Of a stretch of DNA of 64,000 bases, positions 9,220 to 18,741 are shown one piece after another. The position numbers and the translations under genes were made by a program. Below the pieces are notes generated by a model. The model saw nothing but the letters and a program-made list of their open reading frames with translations, searched no databases and was not told where the DNA came from. The stretch comes from Burkholderia humptydooensis (GTDB lineage Bacteria > Pseudomonadota > Gammaproteobacteria > Burkholderiales > Burkholderiaceae). The stretch lies in the NCBI RefSeq assembly GCF_001513745.1, contig NZ_CP013380.1, positions 62,001-126,000 on the forward strand. Reading direction: 5' to 3'. Position 1 is the first letter of the stretch. Every line of letters begins with the position of its first letter.

Positions 9220-9601
9220 TCGCGACCACCGTAACCATCTGCGCGAGCACGCCGGCGCGGCCGTTCATCGACACCGCGATCTCGACGCGCCTGAACACGG
9301 GATTCGGCGTCGAGCTCACGCGCTGCGTGCAGGTGAGCGCGACGTTGCCCTGCGAGCAGTCGAACGTCTGCGAGCCGATGTCGGGCCACGCGTGCGCGAG
9401 CCGCAGTTGCGCGAGCGCGTTGTCCGCGCTCCAGCCGGCGAGCAGGCGCGCGTGCAGATCGGATGCGCCCGTCGCCATCGAGCCGACCGCGCGGATCGAC
9501 GCCGCGAGCGCAACCGCGATGATCGCGAGCGCGACGAGCACCTCGATCATCGTGAAGCCGCGCGAACGCGCGGGCGAGCGGAGCGGGGCGGGCGCGCGCA
9601 C
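9197..9601 (-). CDS. gspI: type II secretion minor pseudopilin I
   Basis: Minor pseudopilin that initiates pseudopilus assembly. Signature: RSRG then FTMIEVLVALAIIAVALAAS, with Glu at +5. I chose the GTG at 9601, one base after the gspH stop, which gives 134 aa and a 15-residue leader. An in-frame ATG at 9655 would add 18 residues and overlap gspH by about 50 bp. The C-terminal part has the paired cysteines (TFDCSQGNVALTCTQR) often seen in GspI. Confidence 0.88.
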   Translation of the reverse strand: MRAPAPLRSPARSRGFTMIEVLVALAIIAVALAASIRAVGSMATGASDLHARLLAGWSADNALAQLRLAHAWPDIGSQTFDCSQGNVALTCTQRVSSTPNPVFRRVEIAVSMNGRAGVLAQMVTVVANETSRPL

Positions 9602-9602
9602 G

Positions 9603-10193
9603 TCACCGCACCTCGTAGCGGCCGTTGCCCGTGCCGACGATCGTCGCGCTGCCAACCGCCGAATACAGCGTGACGCGCACCGGCACGTCGATGCTTTCGG
9701 TGCCGAACACGACCGCGTCCGTATGGGTGTCCGAGCCGGGATAGTCGATCGCGGCGCCCGTCACGCCGCCGTCCCAGTCGCGCGCGCGCAGCACGTCGTC
9801 GCGCAGCGGACGCCAGCCGTCGCCCGTGCGGATGTCGAAGCGAAAACCGTGATCGGTCGCGCGCCACGCGATCGGCCGCGCGCGCACCTGCGCCTCGTCG
9901 CCCGCCGTCTCGAACAGCAGCGCGACGCGCTGCGCTTCCTCGCGCAGATCGGTGCGCGGGTTGCGCCTGAGCGTGAGCGACGCGACCGACACGAGGATGC
10001 CCGCGATCACGAGCACGACGAGCATTTCGAGCAGCGTGAAGCCGCGCGCGCGGCGCGCCGGGAGGATTCCCGCCGGGCAGCCGGGCGAAGCGTCCGCGGA
10101 AGTCCTGAAGCGCGCCTGCGCGGCCCGGCCGCGGGAAACCCCCGCGTGACGCCGCGTGCCGCAAACGAAAATCGTGCCGGGTCGTGCGTACAT
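9603..10193 (-). CDS. gspH: type II secretion minor pseudopilin H
   Basis: Minor pseudopilin of 196 aa from ATG 10193. Signature: RRARG then FTLLEMLVVLVIAGILVSVA, Glu at +5, followed by a GspH-type beta domain. The leader is about 51 residues, with two cysteines and many Arg/Pro, much longer than the 6-25 residues usual for prepilins. Either the true start is an unusual codon further in, or the long leader is real. It lies between gspG and gspI in one operon. Confidence 0.88.
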   Translation of the reverse strand: MYARPGTIFVCGTRRHAGVSRGRAAQARFRTSADASPGCPAGILPARRARGFTLLEMLVVLVIAGILVSVASLTLRRNPRTDLREEAQRVALLFETAGDEAQVRARPIAWRATDHGFRFDIRTGDGWRPLRDDVLRARDWDGGVTGAAIDYPGSDTHTDAVVFGTESIDVPVRVTLYSAVGSATIVGTGNGRYEVR

Positions 10194-10236
10194 CGAGAAA
10201 AGTGCGTGCGTCGCGCGAGAGCGTGGGGTCAGCGGC

Positions 10237-10689
10237 TCATTGCCACGAGCCGATGTCGGAATCGTTGCTTTCGCCGCCTTCCTTGCCGTCGGCGCCGTAG
10301 CTGAACACGTCGATCTCGCCGTGCACGCCCGGGTTCAGATACTTGTACGAATTGCCCCACGGATCGTTCGGCAGGCGTTCAAGATAGCCGCCGTCCTTCC
10401 AGTTGTTCGGGATCGGATCGGTGGTCGGCTTCTGGATCAACGCGTTCAGGCCCTGATCCTGGGTCGGATAGCGGCCGTTGTCGAGACGGTACAGCTTGAG
10501 CGCCTGCATGATCGTGCCGATGTCCTGCTTCGCCGCGATCCGGCGCGCCTCATCGGGACGGCTCATGATCTTCGGCACGATGAGCGCCGCGAGAATGCCG
10601 AGAATCGCCACCACGACCATGATCTCGATCAGCGTGAAGCCGCGTTGACGGCGTGCTGCCTGAGAGCGGCGAGTGATCCACGTTTGCAT
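10237..10689 (-). CDS. gspG: type II secretion major pseudopilin G
   Basis: Major subunit of the pseudopilus, 150 aa. Leader of 17 residues, then [20 protein letters not shown] with Glu at +5. The C-terminal region has the GspG landmarks [20 protein letters not shown] and [16 protein letters not shown], plus the acidic end that in the family binds calcium. ATG at 10689 is preceded by AAGAGGTAG. First gene of the leftward gspG-H-I-J-K-L-M-N operon; its promoter must lie in the 165-bp gap shared with divergent gspC. Confidence 0.96.
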   Translation of the reverse strand: MQTWITRRSQAARRQRGFTLIEIMVVVAILGILAALIVPKIMSRPDEARRIAAKQDIGTIMQALKLYRLDNGRYPTQDQGLNALIQKPTTDPIPNNWKDGGYLERLPNDPWGNSYKYLNPGVHGEIDVFSYGADGKEGGESNDSDIGSWQ

Positions 10690-10854
10690 GAGTACTACCT
10701 CTTCTTCAAAAAATGAGCGGTGAGTGAATGTGACGCCGTGACGCGCGCGGTGCGAGCCGCATGGCGTCCGCTGCGTGAAGCCGCATTGTAAGACGCGACT
10801 TGCTTCGGGCTTCCACTCAACGCAAATTTCATATTCATCCGTACAATAGTGCGC

Positions 10855-11265
10855 ATGAACGCGCTATCGATCCGGCTCCTTTCCCTCGCCCTCTTCGCGG
10901 TGCTCTGCGCGACGGCCACCTATTGGGTCGTCACGCTCTCCGCGCATCGGGCTCCGCTACCCGCCGCCGCCGCCCGCACGCCGGTGCGCACGGAGGACGC
11001 CGCAGCGCTGTTCGGCGGCCAGCTCACCCGCAACCCGGTGCAGGACATCCACCTGTTCGGCATCCTCGCGCTGCAGCGCGGCGCGGCGGCCATCGTCGGC
11101 ATCGGCGGCGACGCCCCGCACGCGGTATCGCTCGGCAGCGAGATCGCGCAGGGCGCGAAGCTCGCCGAAGTGCGCGACCGCTCGATCGTCGTCGAGCGCA
11201 ACGGCGCGCGCTCCGAGATCTTTCTGCCCGCCAATACGCCCTCGCCCGCGATCTACGTCCGCTGA
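10855..11265 (+). CDS. gspC: type II secretion system protein C (short form)
   Basis: Inner-membrane link between the assembly platform and the secretin, 136 aa. N-terminal membrane anchor ([21 protein letters not shown]), then a Pro/Ala linker and the homology-region domain (DIHLFGILA, then [13 protein letters not shown]). The C-terminal PDZ or coiled coil of long GspC proteins is missing. It is the only gsp gene on the plus strand. A TACAAT box at 10842-10847 is so close that transcription would begin at or near the ATG; a GTG two codons upstream (10849) is less likely as start. Confidence 0.88.
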   Translation: MNALSIRLLSLALFAVLCATATYWVVTLSAHRAPLPAAAARTPVRTEDAAALFGGQLTRNPVQDIHLFGILALQRGAAAIVGIGGDAPHAVSLGSEIAQGAKLAEVRDRSIVVERNGARSEIFLPANTPSPAIYVR

Positions 11266-11340
11266 AGCCGAACGCGCCGCCCGGCGGGCCCGCTTCGTTT
11301 CAGCCGGCCCGCCGCAGCCGCGGGCCGCGCATGCCTTCCG

Positions 11341-12558
11341 TCACTGCACCATGTTGTTGAGCTCGATGATCGGCAGCATCACCGCGAGCACGATCACGAG
11401 CACGATGCCGCCCATCGCGAGAATCAACAGCGGCTCGAGCAGGCTCGTCAGGAACATCGTGCGACGCTCGAGTTCGCGCGCCTCGCCTTCGGCCGCGCGG
11501 TCGAGCATCGTCGTCACGTCGCCCGTGGCCTCGCCCGAACGGATCAGGTGCACGAGCACGGGCGGAAACGTCTTCACGTTGTTCAGCGCGCGCGACAGCG
11601 CCGAGCCCTCGCGCACGCGCACGATCGCATCCTCGATGTTGCCGCGCATCGCGCGGTTCGACAGCGTCTCGCCCGCCGCCTGCAGCGCGCGCAGGATCGG
11701 CACGCCCGCCGCGCTCAGGATGCCGAGCGTGCTCGCGAAGCGCACCGTGTTGTAGCCGCGCACGAGCTTGCCCGCGAGCGGGGCGGTCAAAAGCCAGCGG
11801 TCGAACGCGAGGCGCGGGCCATCGCGCGACAGCGTCGCCTTCACCAGATAGACGACGGCCGCAACCCCGATCAGGATCGCCCACCACCAATGCCTGACGA
11901 AATCGGACAGCGCCATCATCACGATCGTGAGCAGCGGCAGTTGCTGTTTCGTGCTCGCGAACACGTTGACGACCTGCGGCACCACGTAGCTCAGCAGAAA
12001 CGTGACGATGCCGAACGCGATCACCGTGACGATTGCCGGATAGGTGAACGCAAGCAGGATCTTCTGCTTGAGCGCGTTGCGCTCCTCGATGTAGTCGGCG
12101 AGCCGCGACAGCACGATGCCGAGCTTGCCGGTGTGCTCGCCCGCCGCGACGAGCGCGCGGTAGATCTCCGGAAAGTCTCGCGGATGCTGCGCGAGCGCGT
12201 TCGCGAGCGAATGGCCGCCGAGCACTTCGGCACGGATCGCGGCCATCAGCTCGCGAATGTAGTCGCGCTCCGCCTGCTCGGTCAGCACGGCGAGCGCCTC
12301 GTCGAGCGGCAGCCCGGCGACGAGCAGGCTCGCGAGCTGGCGCGTCAGGATCGCCTGCTCGCGCTGCGACAGCTTGCGCCCGAGCGCGAGGCGCTGGCTG
12401 CGCGCGCCGCGCTGCGCGCTCGCGGCCGGCTCGACGACGAGCGGCGTCAAGCCCTGCGTGCGCAACTGGCCGCGCGCGTTGCGCGCGCTGTCGGCTTCGA
12501 CGACGCCTCTTTGCGCGCGCCCCGACGCGTCGATCGCTTCGAAACGGAAGGCCGGCAT
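11341..12558 (-). CDS. gspF: type II secretion inner-membrane platform protein F
   Basis: Polytopic inner-membrane core of the assembly platform, 405 aa, the family's usual length. Two repeated T2SSF domains are seen, the first with QLASLLVAGLPLDEALAVL and the second with GILSAAGVPILRALQAA, and membrane segments lie near residues 170, 220 and 375-400. ATG at 12558 is 4 bp past the gspE stop. It ends tail to tail with gspC. Confidence 0.96.
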   Translation of the reverse strand: MPAFRFEAIDASGRAQRGVVEADSARNARGQLRTQGLTPLVVEPAASAQRGARSQRLALGRKLSQREQAILTRQLASLLVAGLPLDEALAVLTEQAERDYIRELMAAIRAEVLGGHSLANALAQHPRDFPEIYRALVAAGEHTGKLGIVLSRLADYIEERNALKQKILLAFTYPAIVTVIAFGIVTFLLSYVVPQVVNVFASTKQQLPLLTIVMMALSDFVRHWWWAILIGVAAVVYLVKATLSRDGPRLAFDRWLLTAPLAGKLVRGYNTVRFASTLGILSAAGVPILRALQAAGETLSNRAMRGNIEDAIVRVREGSALSRALNNVKTFPPVLVHLIRSGEATGDVTTMLDRAAEGEARELERRTMFLTSLLEPLLILAMGGIVLVIVLAVMLPIIELNNMVQ

Positions 12559-12562
12559 GACG

Positions 12563-14056
12563 CTATGCGCCTCCCGTCACGCGCAGCACTTCCTCGAGCG
12601 ACGTCGCCCCCGCCGCGAGCCAGCGCTCGGCGTCGTCGCGCAGCGTGCGCATCCCGTTCGCGCGGCCGGTCGCGAGAATCTCGGCGTCGGCCGCGTTGCG
12701 GTGGATCAGCGAGCGGATCGAATCGTCAACGGTGAGCAGCTCATACACGCCGCGGCGTCCCGTGTAGCCCGAATGCCCGCACTTGTCGCAGCCGACCGGG
12801 TGCCAGACCGCGCGGCCGTCCTCGCGCCGCTCCTCCTTGCACACCGGGCAGAGCTGGCGCACGAGGCGCTGCGCGAGCACGCCGAGCAGCGACGACGCGA
12901 GCAGATACGGCTCGACGCCCATGTCCGTGAGACGCGTGACGGCCGACGCCGCATCGTTCGTGTGCAGCGTCGCGAGCACCAGGTGGCCCGTCAGCGACGC
13001 CTGCACCGCGATTTGCGCGGTCTCGAGATCGCGGATTTCGCCGATCATGATGATGTCCGGGTCCTGGCGCAGGATCGAGCGCAGCGCGCGCGCGAACGTC
13101 ATCCCGATCCGCTCGTTCACCTGCGTCTGGCCGATGCCGGACAGATCGTATTCGATCGGGTCCTCGACGGTCATGATGTTGGTCGTCGCGGTCTCGAGCC
13201 GCGACATCGACGCGTACAGCGTCGTCGTCTTGCCCGAGCCGGTCGGCCCCGTGACGAGCACGATGCCGTGCGGGCGCGAGATCAGCCTGTCGAACTGCAC
13301 GAGCGTGTCACGGCCCATGCCGAGCGCTTCGAGGTTCAGCCGCTGCGCATCCTTCTCCAGCAGACGCAGCACCGCGCGCTCGCCGTGCCCGGTCGGCAGC
13401 GTCGACACCCGCACGTCGACGGGCCGCCCGCCCACGCGCAGCGTGATCCGGCCGTCCTGCGGCAGGCGCTTCTCGGCGATGTCGAGCTGCGCCATGATCT
13501 TGATCCGCGAGATCAGCGCGCCGTGCAGCGCCTTCTTCGGCCGCACGACGTCGCGCAGCGTGCCGTCGACGCGAAAGCGCACCACCGACGCGTTCTCGAA
13601 CGGCTCGATGTGGATGTCCGACGCCTGCTCGCGCGCCGCTTGCGTGAGCAGCGCGTTGATCATCCGGATGATCGGCGCGTCGTCCTCCGATTCGAGCAGA
13701 TCCTCGACCTCGGGGATGTCCTGCATCAGCCGCGACAGATCGACCTCGCCCTCGACCTCGCCGACGATCTGCGCGGCGCTGCCGTCCTGGCGCGCGTACG
13801 CGTGGTTGATCGCCTGCGCGAGCTCGTCGGCCGGCAGGCGCTGCAACGAGATCGCGCCGAAGTTGCGCACGACCTCGGCGAGCGCGGCCGGGCTCGTGCG
13901 CTCGCTGATCCACACTTCGAGCGTGTCCGCGTGCTGGTGCGCGATCAGGATCTGGCCGGACTTCGCGAAGCCGTACGGCAACAGCCGCGCGGCGAGCGGC
14001 GACGGCGCGCCGGCGGCCGGCTGATCCTGAGTGCCTTGCGCGAGCGCCTGCGTCAC
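12563..14056 (-). CDS. gspE: type II secretion ATPase E
   Basis: Cytoplasmic hexameric ATPase that powers the pseudopilus, 497 aa. Motifs: Walker A GPTGSGKTTTLYA, Asp box, Walker B DPDIIMIGEIRD, His box, and a zinc-binding tetracysteine (CPVC then CDKC) near residue 400. The start is a GTG at 14056 that overlaps the gspD stop by 4 bp (GTGA). The N-terminal domain docks on GspL in known systems. Confidence 0.96.
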   Translation of the reverse strand: MTQALAQGTQDQPAAGAPSPLAARLLPYGFAKSGQILIAHQHADTLEVWISERTSPAALAEVVRNFGAISLQRLPADELAQAINHAYARQDGSAAQIVGEVEGEVDLSRLMQDIPEVEDLLESEDDAPIIRMINALLTQAAREQASDIHIEPFENASVVRFRVDGTLRDVVRPKKALHGALISRIKIMAQLDIAEKRLPQDGRITLRVGGRPVDVRVSTLPTGHGERAVLRLLEKDAQRLNLEALGMGRDTLVQFDRLISRPHGIVLVTGPTGSGKTTTLYASMSRLETATTNIMTVEDPIEYDLSGIGQTQVNERIGMTFARALRSILRQDPDIIMIGEIRDLETAQIAVQASLTGHLVLATLHTNDAASAVTRLTDMGVEPYLLASSLLGVLAQRLVRQLCPVCKEERREDGRAVWHPVGCDKCGHSGYTGRRGVYELLTVDDSIRSLIHRNAADAEILATGRANGMRTLRDDAERWLAAGATSLEEVLRVTGGA

Positions 14057-16323
14057 GGACGGGCTCCCGGCGATGCGCTGCCGGCGTCGCTCGCCGCCGC
14101 GGGCGCGCTGGCGGGCGCGGGCGGCGCGAGCTGTTGACGGCGCATCTTGTCGAGATCGAACAGGTTCATCGCGGGCGAACCGCCCTGGCTCGGGCCGAGC
14201 GGCATCGGCGGGACGACCGGGTCGTCCTTGTCGCGGATGACGTTGTTGTCCGATTTGTACGAGCCCGTCACGCCCTGGATATAGTCGTAACGATTCGCCG
14301 TCACCGCCTGCGCGGTCTCGCGGTCATTGATGATCACCGGGCGCAGGAACACCATCAGGTTCGTCTTCTTCCGCTGCTTGCTTTCCGAACGGAACAACTG
14401 CCCGAGCCAGGGAATGTCGCCGAGAAGCGGCACCTTGCTGTTGGCGACCTGGTAACTGTCCTGCATCAACCCGCCCAGCACGATGATTTCGCCGTTGTCC
14501 GCGAGAATCGTCGACTGGATCGAACGCTTGGTGAAAGACGGCCCCGTCACGGCATTTTGCGTCGAAGTCTCCACCGCCGAATCCTCGGTGTAGAGCTGCA
14601 GCTTCAGGATGCCGCCGTCGGTGATTTGCGGCTTCACGTGCAGCGTGAGGCCGACGTCTCGCCGATCGTATGTGTTGAACGCATTGTTCGTGGTGCCGCT
14701 CGTCAGGTTCGAATACGAGCCCGTCGGGATCGGCACGTTCTCGCCGACGACGATTTTCGCCTCTTCGTTGTCGAGCGTGATCAGGTTCGGCGTCGACAGC
14801 ACGTTCGCGTCGCTCACGCCTGCGAAGTACTGCAGCAGCGCGCCGAGCCCCTGCACGCCGAACATGTTGTGCAGCCAGCCGACGTTGAGCCCCTGGTTGA
14901 GGCTGGCGAGATTGGCGGCCACCCCGGCTCCGGTGGACGTGCCATTTCCAGCCGTCAGGTTGATGATGCTGTTGCCCGCAATGGTGCCGGCGGTGGCCGC
15001 GAGATTCGTGCCGGCGAGCAGCGCGCCGCTCGCCACCTGCCACTGGATACCGAGATTGCCGGCCGTATTCGAGTTCAGCTCGACGATGAGCGCCTCGATA
15101 TACACCTGCGCACGCCGGAAATCGAGCTGGTCGATCACCGCGCGCAGGTTCCGGTATACCGGGTCCGACGCGGTGATGATGAGCGAGTTCGTCGCCGCGT
15201 CGGCCTGGATCATGCCGCCCGGCTGATTCTCGTCGCTCTTGTCCTTGTCGCCGCCCAGCAGGCCGGCGTTGCCGAGCCCGCCGCCGCCCATCGTGCCGCC
15301 CGTGCCGCCCGACGTGCTCGACGACGACAGCCCCGACGGCAGCGGCGGGGTGCCCGACGTGCCCGTCGAGAAGTTCGAGCCGCTCTGCGAGCCGCCCTGA
15401 TTGAACGCATTCGCGTCGTTCGAGCTCGCCGACGAACCGCTCTCGCCGCCCTTGCCGAGCATCCCGCGCAGCGTCTTCGCGAGCTTCACCGCTTCGGCGT
15501 TGCGCAGCGGCACGACGTGCATGTTGCCCGGCACGCCGCTCGGCGCGTCGAGCTGCTGCGCGATCTTCTTCGCCGCGGCGAGGCGCTGCGCGTTCGACGC
15601 GCGCAACAGCAGCGCGTTGGTCCGCGGATCGGCCTGCACGGTGACTTTCAGCGTCGCGTCGGTGTTGCCGATCGCGCCCGGATCGAGCAGCTTCGTGAGT
15701 TGCGCGGCGATGTCGATCGCATTCGCGTTCTTCAGCGGCACGACGGCGACCTGCGAGCCCGCCGCGCTGTCGACGCCCGCGATGATCTGCGCGATCCGGC
15801 GCACGTTGTCCGCGTAATCGGTGATGACGATCGTGTTGTTGGCCGGATACGCGGTGATCGTGTTGTTCGGCGAGATCAGCGGGCGCAGCACCGGAAGCAA
15901 GTTGTTGGCCGATTCGTTGCGCAGCTCGAACACTTGCGTGACGACCTGGTCGCCGCGCGCCTGCGGCGCGTTGCCGATGTAGGTCGGCACGCCCTGCAGC
16001 TTCGCGTCGGCTTCCGGCACGACCTTCAGGACGCCGTGATCCTGGACGAGCGCGAAACCTTGCATCCGGAGCGCGGACTGCATCGTCTTCAACGCCTGGT
16101 CTTCCGGCACGGGGCGCTCGGCGACGAGGTTCAACTGTCCCTTGACGCGCGGGTCGACGATGATCGTCTTGCCCGTCGCGGCGCCGATCGCCTTCGCGAC
16201 CTGGTCGATGTCCGCATTGACGAAATTGAGCGTGACCTGAGCGTGAGCGGCCTGCGCGGCGACAATTCCGGCGACGACGAGCGCCGTTGCGACGCGCCGC
16301 AAAGCAAAGCGAGTTCTTGTCAT
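14053..16323 (-). CDS. gspD: type II secretion secretin D
   Basis: Outer-membrane secretin forming the exit channel, 756 aa. A signal peptide ending AHAQ is followed by the N0 domain (VTLNFVNADIDQVAKAIGA), N1-N3 domains, and the C-terminal secretin barrel with LPVLRPLIS and VPLLGDIPWLGQLFRS. A Ser/Gly-rich insert of about 90 residues interrupts N3, as in other GspD proteins. The C-terminus is Pro/Ala-rich. No dedicated pilotin gene is seen nearby. First gene of the leftward gspDEF operon. Confidence 0.96.
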   Translation of the reverse strand: MTRTRFALRRVATALVVAGIVAAQAAHAQVTLNFVNADIDQVAKAIGAATGKTIIVDPRVKGQLNLVAERPVPEDQALKTMQSALRMQGFALVQDHGVLKVVPEADAKLQGVPTYIGNAPQARGDQVVTQVFELRNESANNLLPVLRPLISPNNTITAYPANNTIVITDYADNVRRIAQIIAGVDSAAGSQVAVVPLKNANAIDIAAQLTKLLDPGAIGNTDATLKVTVQADPRTNALLLRASNAQRLAAAKKIAQQLDAPSGVPGNMHVVPLRNAEAVKLAKTLRGMLGKGGESGSSASSNDANAFNQGGSQSGSNFSTGTSGTPPLPSGLSSSSTSGGTGGTMGGGGLGNAGLLGGDKDKSDENQPGGMIQADAATNSLIITASDPVYRNLRAVIDQLDFRRAQVYIEALIVELNSNTAGNLGIQWQVASGALLAGTNLAATAGTIAGNSIINLTAGNGTSTGAGVAANLASLNQGLNVGWLHNMFGVQGLGALLQYFAGVSDANVLSTPNLITLDNEEAKIVVGENVPIPTGSYSNLTSGTTNNAFNTYDRRDVGLTLHVKPQITDGGILKLQLYTEDSAVETSTQNAVTGPSFTKRSIQSTILADNGEIIVLGGLMQDSYQVANSKVPLLGDIPWLGQLFRSESKQRKKTNLMVFLRPVIINDRETAQAVTANRYDYIQGVTGSYKSDNNVIRDKDDPVVPPMPLGPSQGGSPAMNLFDLDKMRRQQLAPPAPASAPAAASDAGSASPGARP

Positions 16324-16706
16324 GGAGTGATGGATCGATGCCGGCGGCGACCGTTTCCGATGGTATTACGTAAGGTCAGGATCAAAAAAGCAGACATTAG
16401 CAGTTTTTCATGTCCGAAATATCACATTGAACCGGGAACTGTCTCACTTACGCCATAAAAAAAATCGGGCGCGTATGCCGCACGTAAGTTTTCGCACGCG
16501 AAGTTTCGACCAGCGCCGGCACGATAATGCGGTATAAACGTGCTTGGCAAACGCCGTAGTCCGAACCAACCGAGTGGCCTCCCCGCGTGGCGAACCGTTC
16601 GGTTGCAGGTATGATACGGGCGGCCGGAGCGGCATCGCGCGAAAAGCGCGTGCGGGTTTTCCCGGCCTTCTGCGAAGCGTAAAACAATTCACCGGTTCAT
16701 TTCCAG
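16324..16706. other. intergenic region between divergent gspD and the transglycosylase gene
   Basis: 383 bp without a convincing gene. It is richer in A+T than its surroundings (especially 16370-16450) and must carry the gspD promoter and that of the plus-strand gene. No -35/-10 pair stands out; TATAAA at 16532-16537 and TATGAT near 16611 on the plus strand lack good -35 partners. Confidence 0.5.
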
Positions 16707-17183
16707 ATGGGGAAGCGATTCGTCATTATCGCGATGTTCGCCGCCGGCGCATGGTTCGCCAGCGCGCCGGCTCGCGCCGACTGTTACGACGAAGCCGCAA
16801 AGTACCAGAAGGTGAACCCGCTGATCCTGCGCGCGATCGCGTGGCAGGAATCGCATAATCGTCCGGAGGCGCTCAACAAGAACGCGAACGGATCGACCGA
16901 CTACGGCCTCATGCAGATCAACTCGATCCATCTGCCGACGCTGTCCCGCTACGGGATCACGAAGAACACGCTGATGGAGCCGTGCAAGAGCGTCTATATT
17001 GCCGCCTGGCATCTGCGCAGCAAGATGGACAAGTACGGCAACACGTGGCAGGCGGTCGGCGCGTACCATTCGGAAACGCCTTCGCTGCGCGACAAGTACG
17101 CGCGGCAGATCGCCGACATTCTCGTTCGATGGAAGCTGATGCCCGCGCCCGCCGCGCAGGATACGCAAAGCGCGCAGCGCTAG
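16707..17183 (+). CDS. IagB-type lytic transglycosylase
   Basis: Secreted peptidoglycan-cleaving enzyme of 158 aa. Signal peptide 1-24 (ending ARA), then an SLT domain with the catalytic Glu in AIAWQESHNRPEALN and the family landmarks DYGLMQINSIHLPTL and GAYHSE. Two cysteines flank the domain. Small enzymes of this kind open the cell wall for secretion systems or pili; its place next to gspD suggests, but does not prove, a service role for the type II system. Confidence 0.9.
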   Translation: MGKRFVIIAMFAAGAWFASAPARADCYDEAAKYQKVNPLILRAIAWQESHNRPEALNKNANGSTDYGLMQINSIHLPTLSRYGITKNTLMEPCKSVYIAAWHLRSKMDKYGNTWQAVGAYHSETPSLRDKYARQIADILVRWKLMPAPAAQDTQSAQR

Positions 17184-17304
17184 CGCGCCGGGCCGCGCGC
17201 GGCCGTCTGTCCATATTTGATGCACAATGCGGCTTTCCCGCCGGCGCCCCCGTCCCCGGGGCGCGGCGGCTCGCTTCCCGCTTTTTTCGTTGGTGCGCAC
17301 CGCA

Positions 17305-18639
17305 ATGAACCAGCCGTTGCCCGTCACCGTGCTGTCCGGCTTCCTCGGCGCCGGCAAGACCACGCTGCTCAATCACATCCTCGCGAATCGCGACGGCCTG
17401 AAGGTCGCCGTGATCGTCAACGATCTCGGCGCCGTCAGCGTCGACGCGACGCTCGTGCGCGACGCGGCCGAGTTGTCGCACGTCGAGGAGCATCTCGTCG
17501 AGATGTCGAACGGATGCATCTGCTGCACGCTGCGCGACGATCTGCTCGTCGAGATCCGCCGCCTCGCGGCCGAAAACCGCTTCGACGCGATCCTGATCGA
17601 ATCGACGGGCATCGCCGAGCCGATGCCGATCGCCGAGACCTTCACGTTCGTCGACGACGACGGCTCGTCGCTCGAGGACGTCGCACGCCTCGATACGATG
17701 GTCACCGTCGTCGACGCGTTCAACTTCCTGCGCGACTACGCGCGCGATGACGCGCTCGCGGAGCACGGCCTCGCCGCCACAGCCGAGGACGACCGCACGC
17801 TCGTCGAACTGCTGATCGAGCAGATCGAATTCTGCGACGTGCTCGTCATCAACAAGGCGGATCTCGTCGACGCCGACGCACTCGCGCGCCTACAGCGGAT
17901 CCTCGCGAACCTGAATCCGCGCGCGCGGCAGATCGTGAGCCGCTTCGGCGACGTGCCGCTCGCCGAAGTGGTCAACACCGGCCGCTTCGATTTCGACGCG
18001 GCCGCGAACGCGCCGGGCTGGCTCGCGTCGCTCGAGCATCGGCACGGCGACGATGAGGACGAATGCGATCAAGGCGATGGCCACGTGCACAGCGAGGCCG
18101 ACGAATACGGCATCGGCCACTTCGTCTATCGCGCGCGCCGGCCGTTCCATCCGGAGCGGCTCTGGGCGCTCCTGCACGAAGAATGGAAAGGCGTGCTGCG
18201 CAGCAAGGGATTCTTCTGGCTCGCGACGCGCAACGACATCGCGGGCTCGCTGTCGCAGGCGGGCGGCGTGTGCCGGCACGGTCCGGCCGGGCACTGGTGG
18301 GCGGCGCAGGATCGCGCCGAATGGCCGGAGGAGGGCGACGCGCTGTACGACGAGATCGTCGCGGACTGGCACGGCGACCTCGCCGACACCTCGATCGGCG
18401 ATCGCCGGCAGGAGTTCGTGCTGATCGGCGTCGGGCTCGACGCGGCGGCGTGGCGCGCGAAGTTCGACGCGTGCCTGCTCACCGACGCGGAGTACGCGCA
18501 AGGCAAGGACGCGTGGACGAGCTACGCGGATCCGTTCCCGGCGTGGGACGTCGACGATCATGACCACGACCACGACCATGACCACCACGATCATGATCAC
18601 GACCGCGGCGACGACGCCGAAATCGTCCACCGCCACTGA
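17305..18639 (+). CDS. COG0523 GTPase / putative zinc metallochaperone with His-rich tail
   Basis: CobW/ZNG-like P-loop GTPase of 444 aa. Walker [16 protein letters not shown] begins near residue 10; the metal-binding CxCC motif is [12 protein letters not shown]; Walker B lies in [14 protein letters not shown]; the base-recognition motif is NKAD. A CobW C-terminal domain follows (after about residue 290). Two His/Asp-rich stretches are present, one mid-protein and one at the end with alternating His-Asp, fitting zinc storage or delivery. ATG at 17305 places the P-loop at the usual distance. No Zur site was recognised upstream. Confidence 0.9.
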   Translation: MNQPLPVTVLSGFLGAGKTTLLNHILANRDGLKVAVIVNDLGAVSVDATLVRDAAELSHVEEHLVEMSNGCICCTLRDDLLVEIRRLAAENRFDAILIESTGIAEPMPIAETFTFVDDDGSSLEDVARLDTMVTVVDAFNFLRDYARDDALAEHGLAATAEDDRTLVELLIEQIEFCDVLVINKADLVDADALARLQRILANLNPRARQIVSRFGDVPLAEVVNTGRFDFDAAANAPGWLASLEHRHGDDEDECDQGDGHVHSEADEYGIGHFVYRARRPFHPERLWALLHEEWKGVLRSKGFFWLATRNDIAGSLSQAGGVCRHGPAGHWWAAQDRAEWPEEGDALYDEIVADWHGDLADTSIGDRRQEFVLIGVGLDAAAWRAKFDACLLTDAEYAQGKDAWTSYADPFPAWDVDDHDHDHDHDHHDHDHDRGDDAEIVHRH

Positions 18640-18693
18640 TCGTCAAAGATTGAAAAAGGCGATGCAGCGTGGCAAAAAAGCCGCGCCGAAAAG

Positions 18694-18724
18694 AAAAAAC
18701 CCGCTGCTTCCAGCGGGTTTTTTG
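18694..18724. terminator. bidirectional rho-independent terminator between the GTPase gene and hup
   Basis: The stem AACCCGCTG / CAGCGGGTT with a CTTC loop is flanked by an A-run on the left and a T-run on the right, so it can end transcription from both convergent genes. Confidence 0.85.
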
Positions 18725-18741
18725 TTCGCGAACAGCTCGTT

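Noticed and set aside
14134..16458. 774-codon plus-strand frame opposite gspD
   Set aside because: Mirror of the secretin gene in another frame, no recognisable domain, Arg/His-rich shadow composition.
16444..16692. Minus-strand frame of about 80 codons upstream of gspD
   Set aside because: No ribosome site, no family resemblance, overlaps the probable promoter region.
18540..18636. Tandem GACCAC-type repeats that look like a short repeat array
   Set aside because: They are coding repeats for the His/Asp tail of the GTPase, not a CRISPR or intergenic array; there are no unique spacers.
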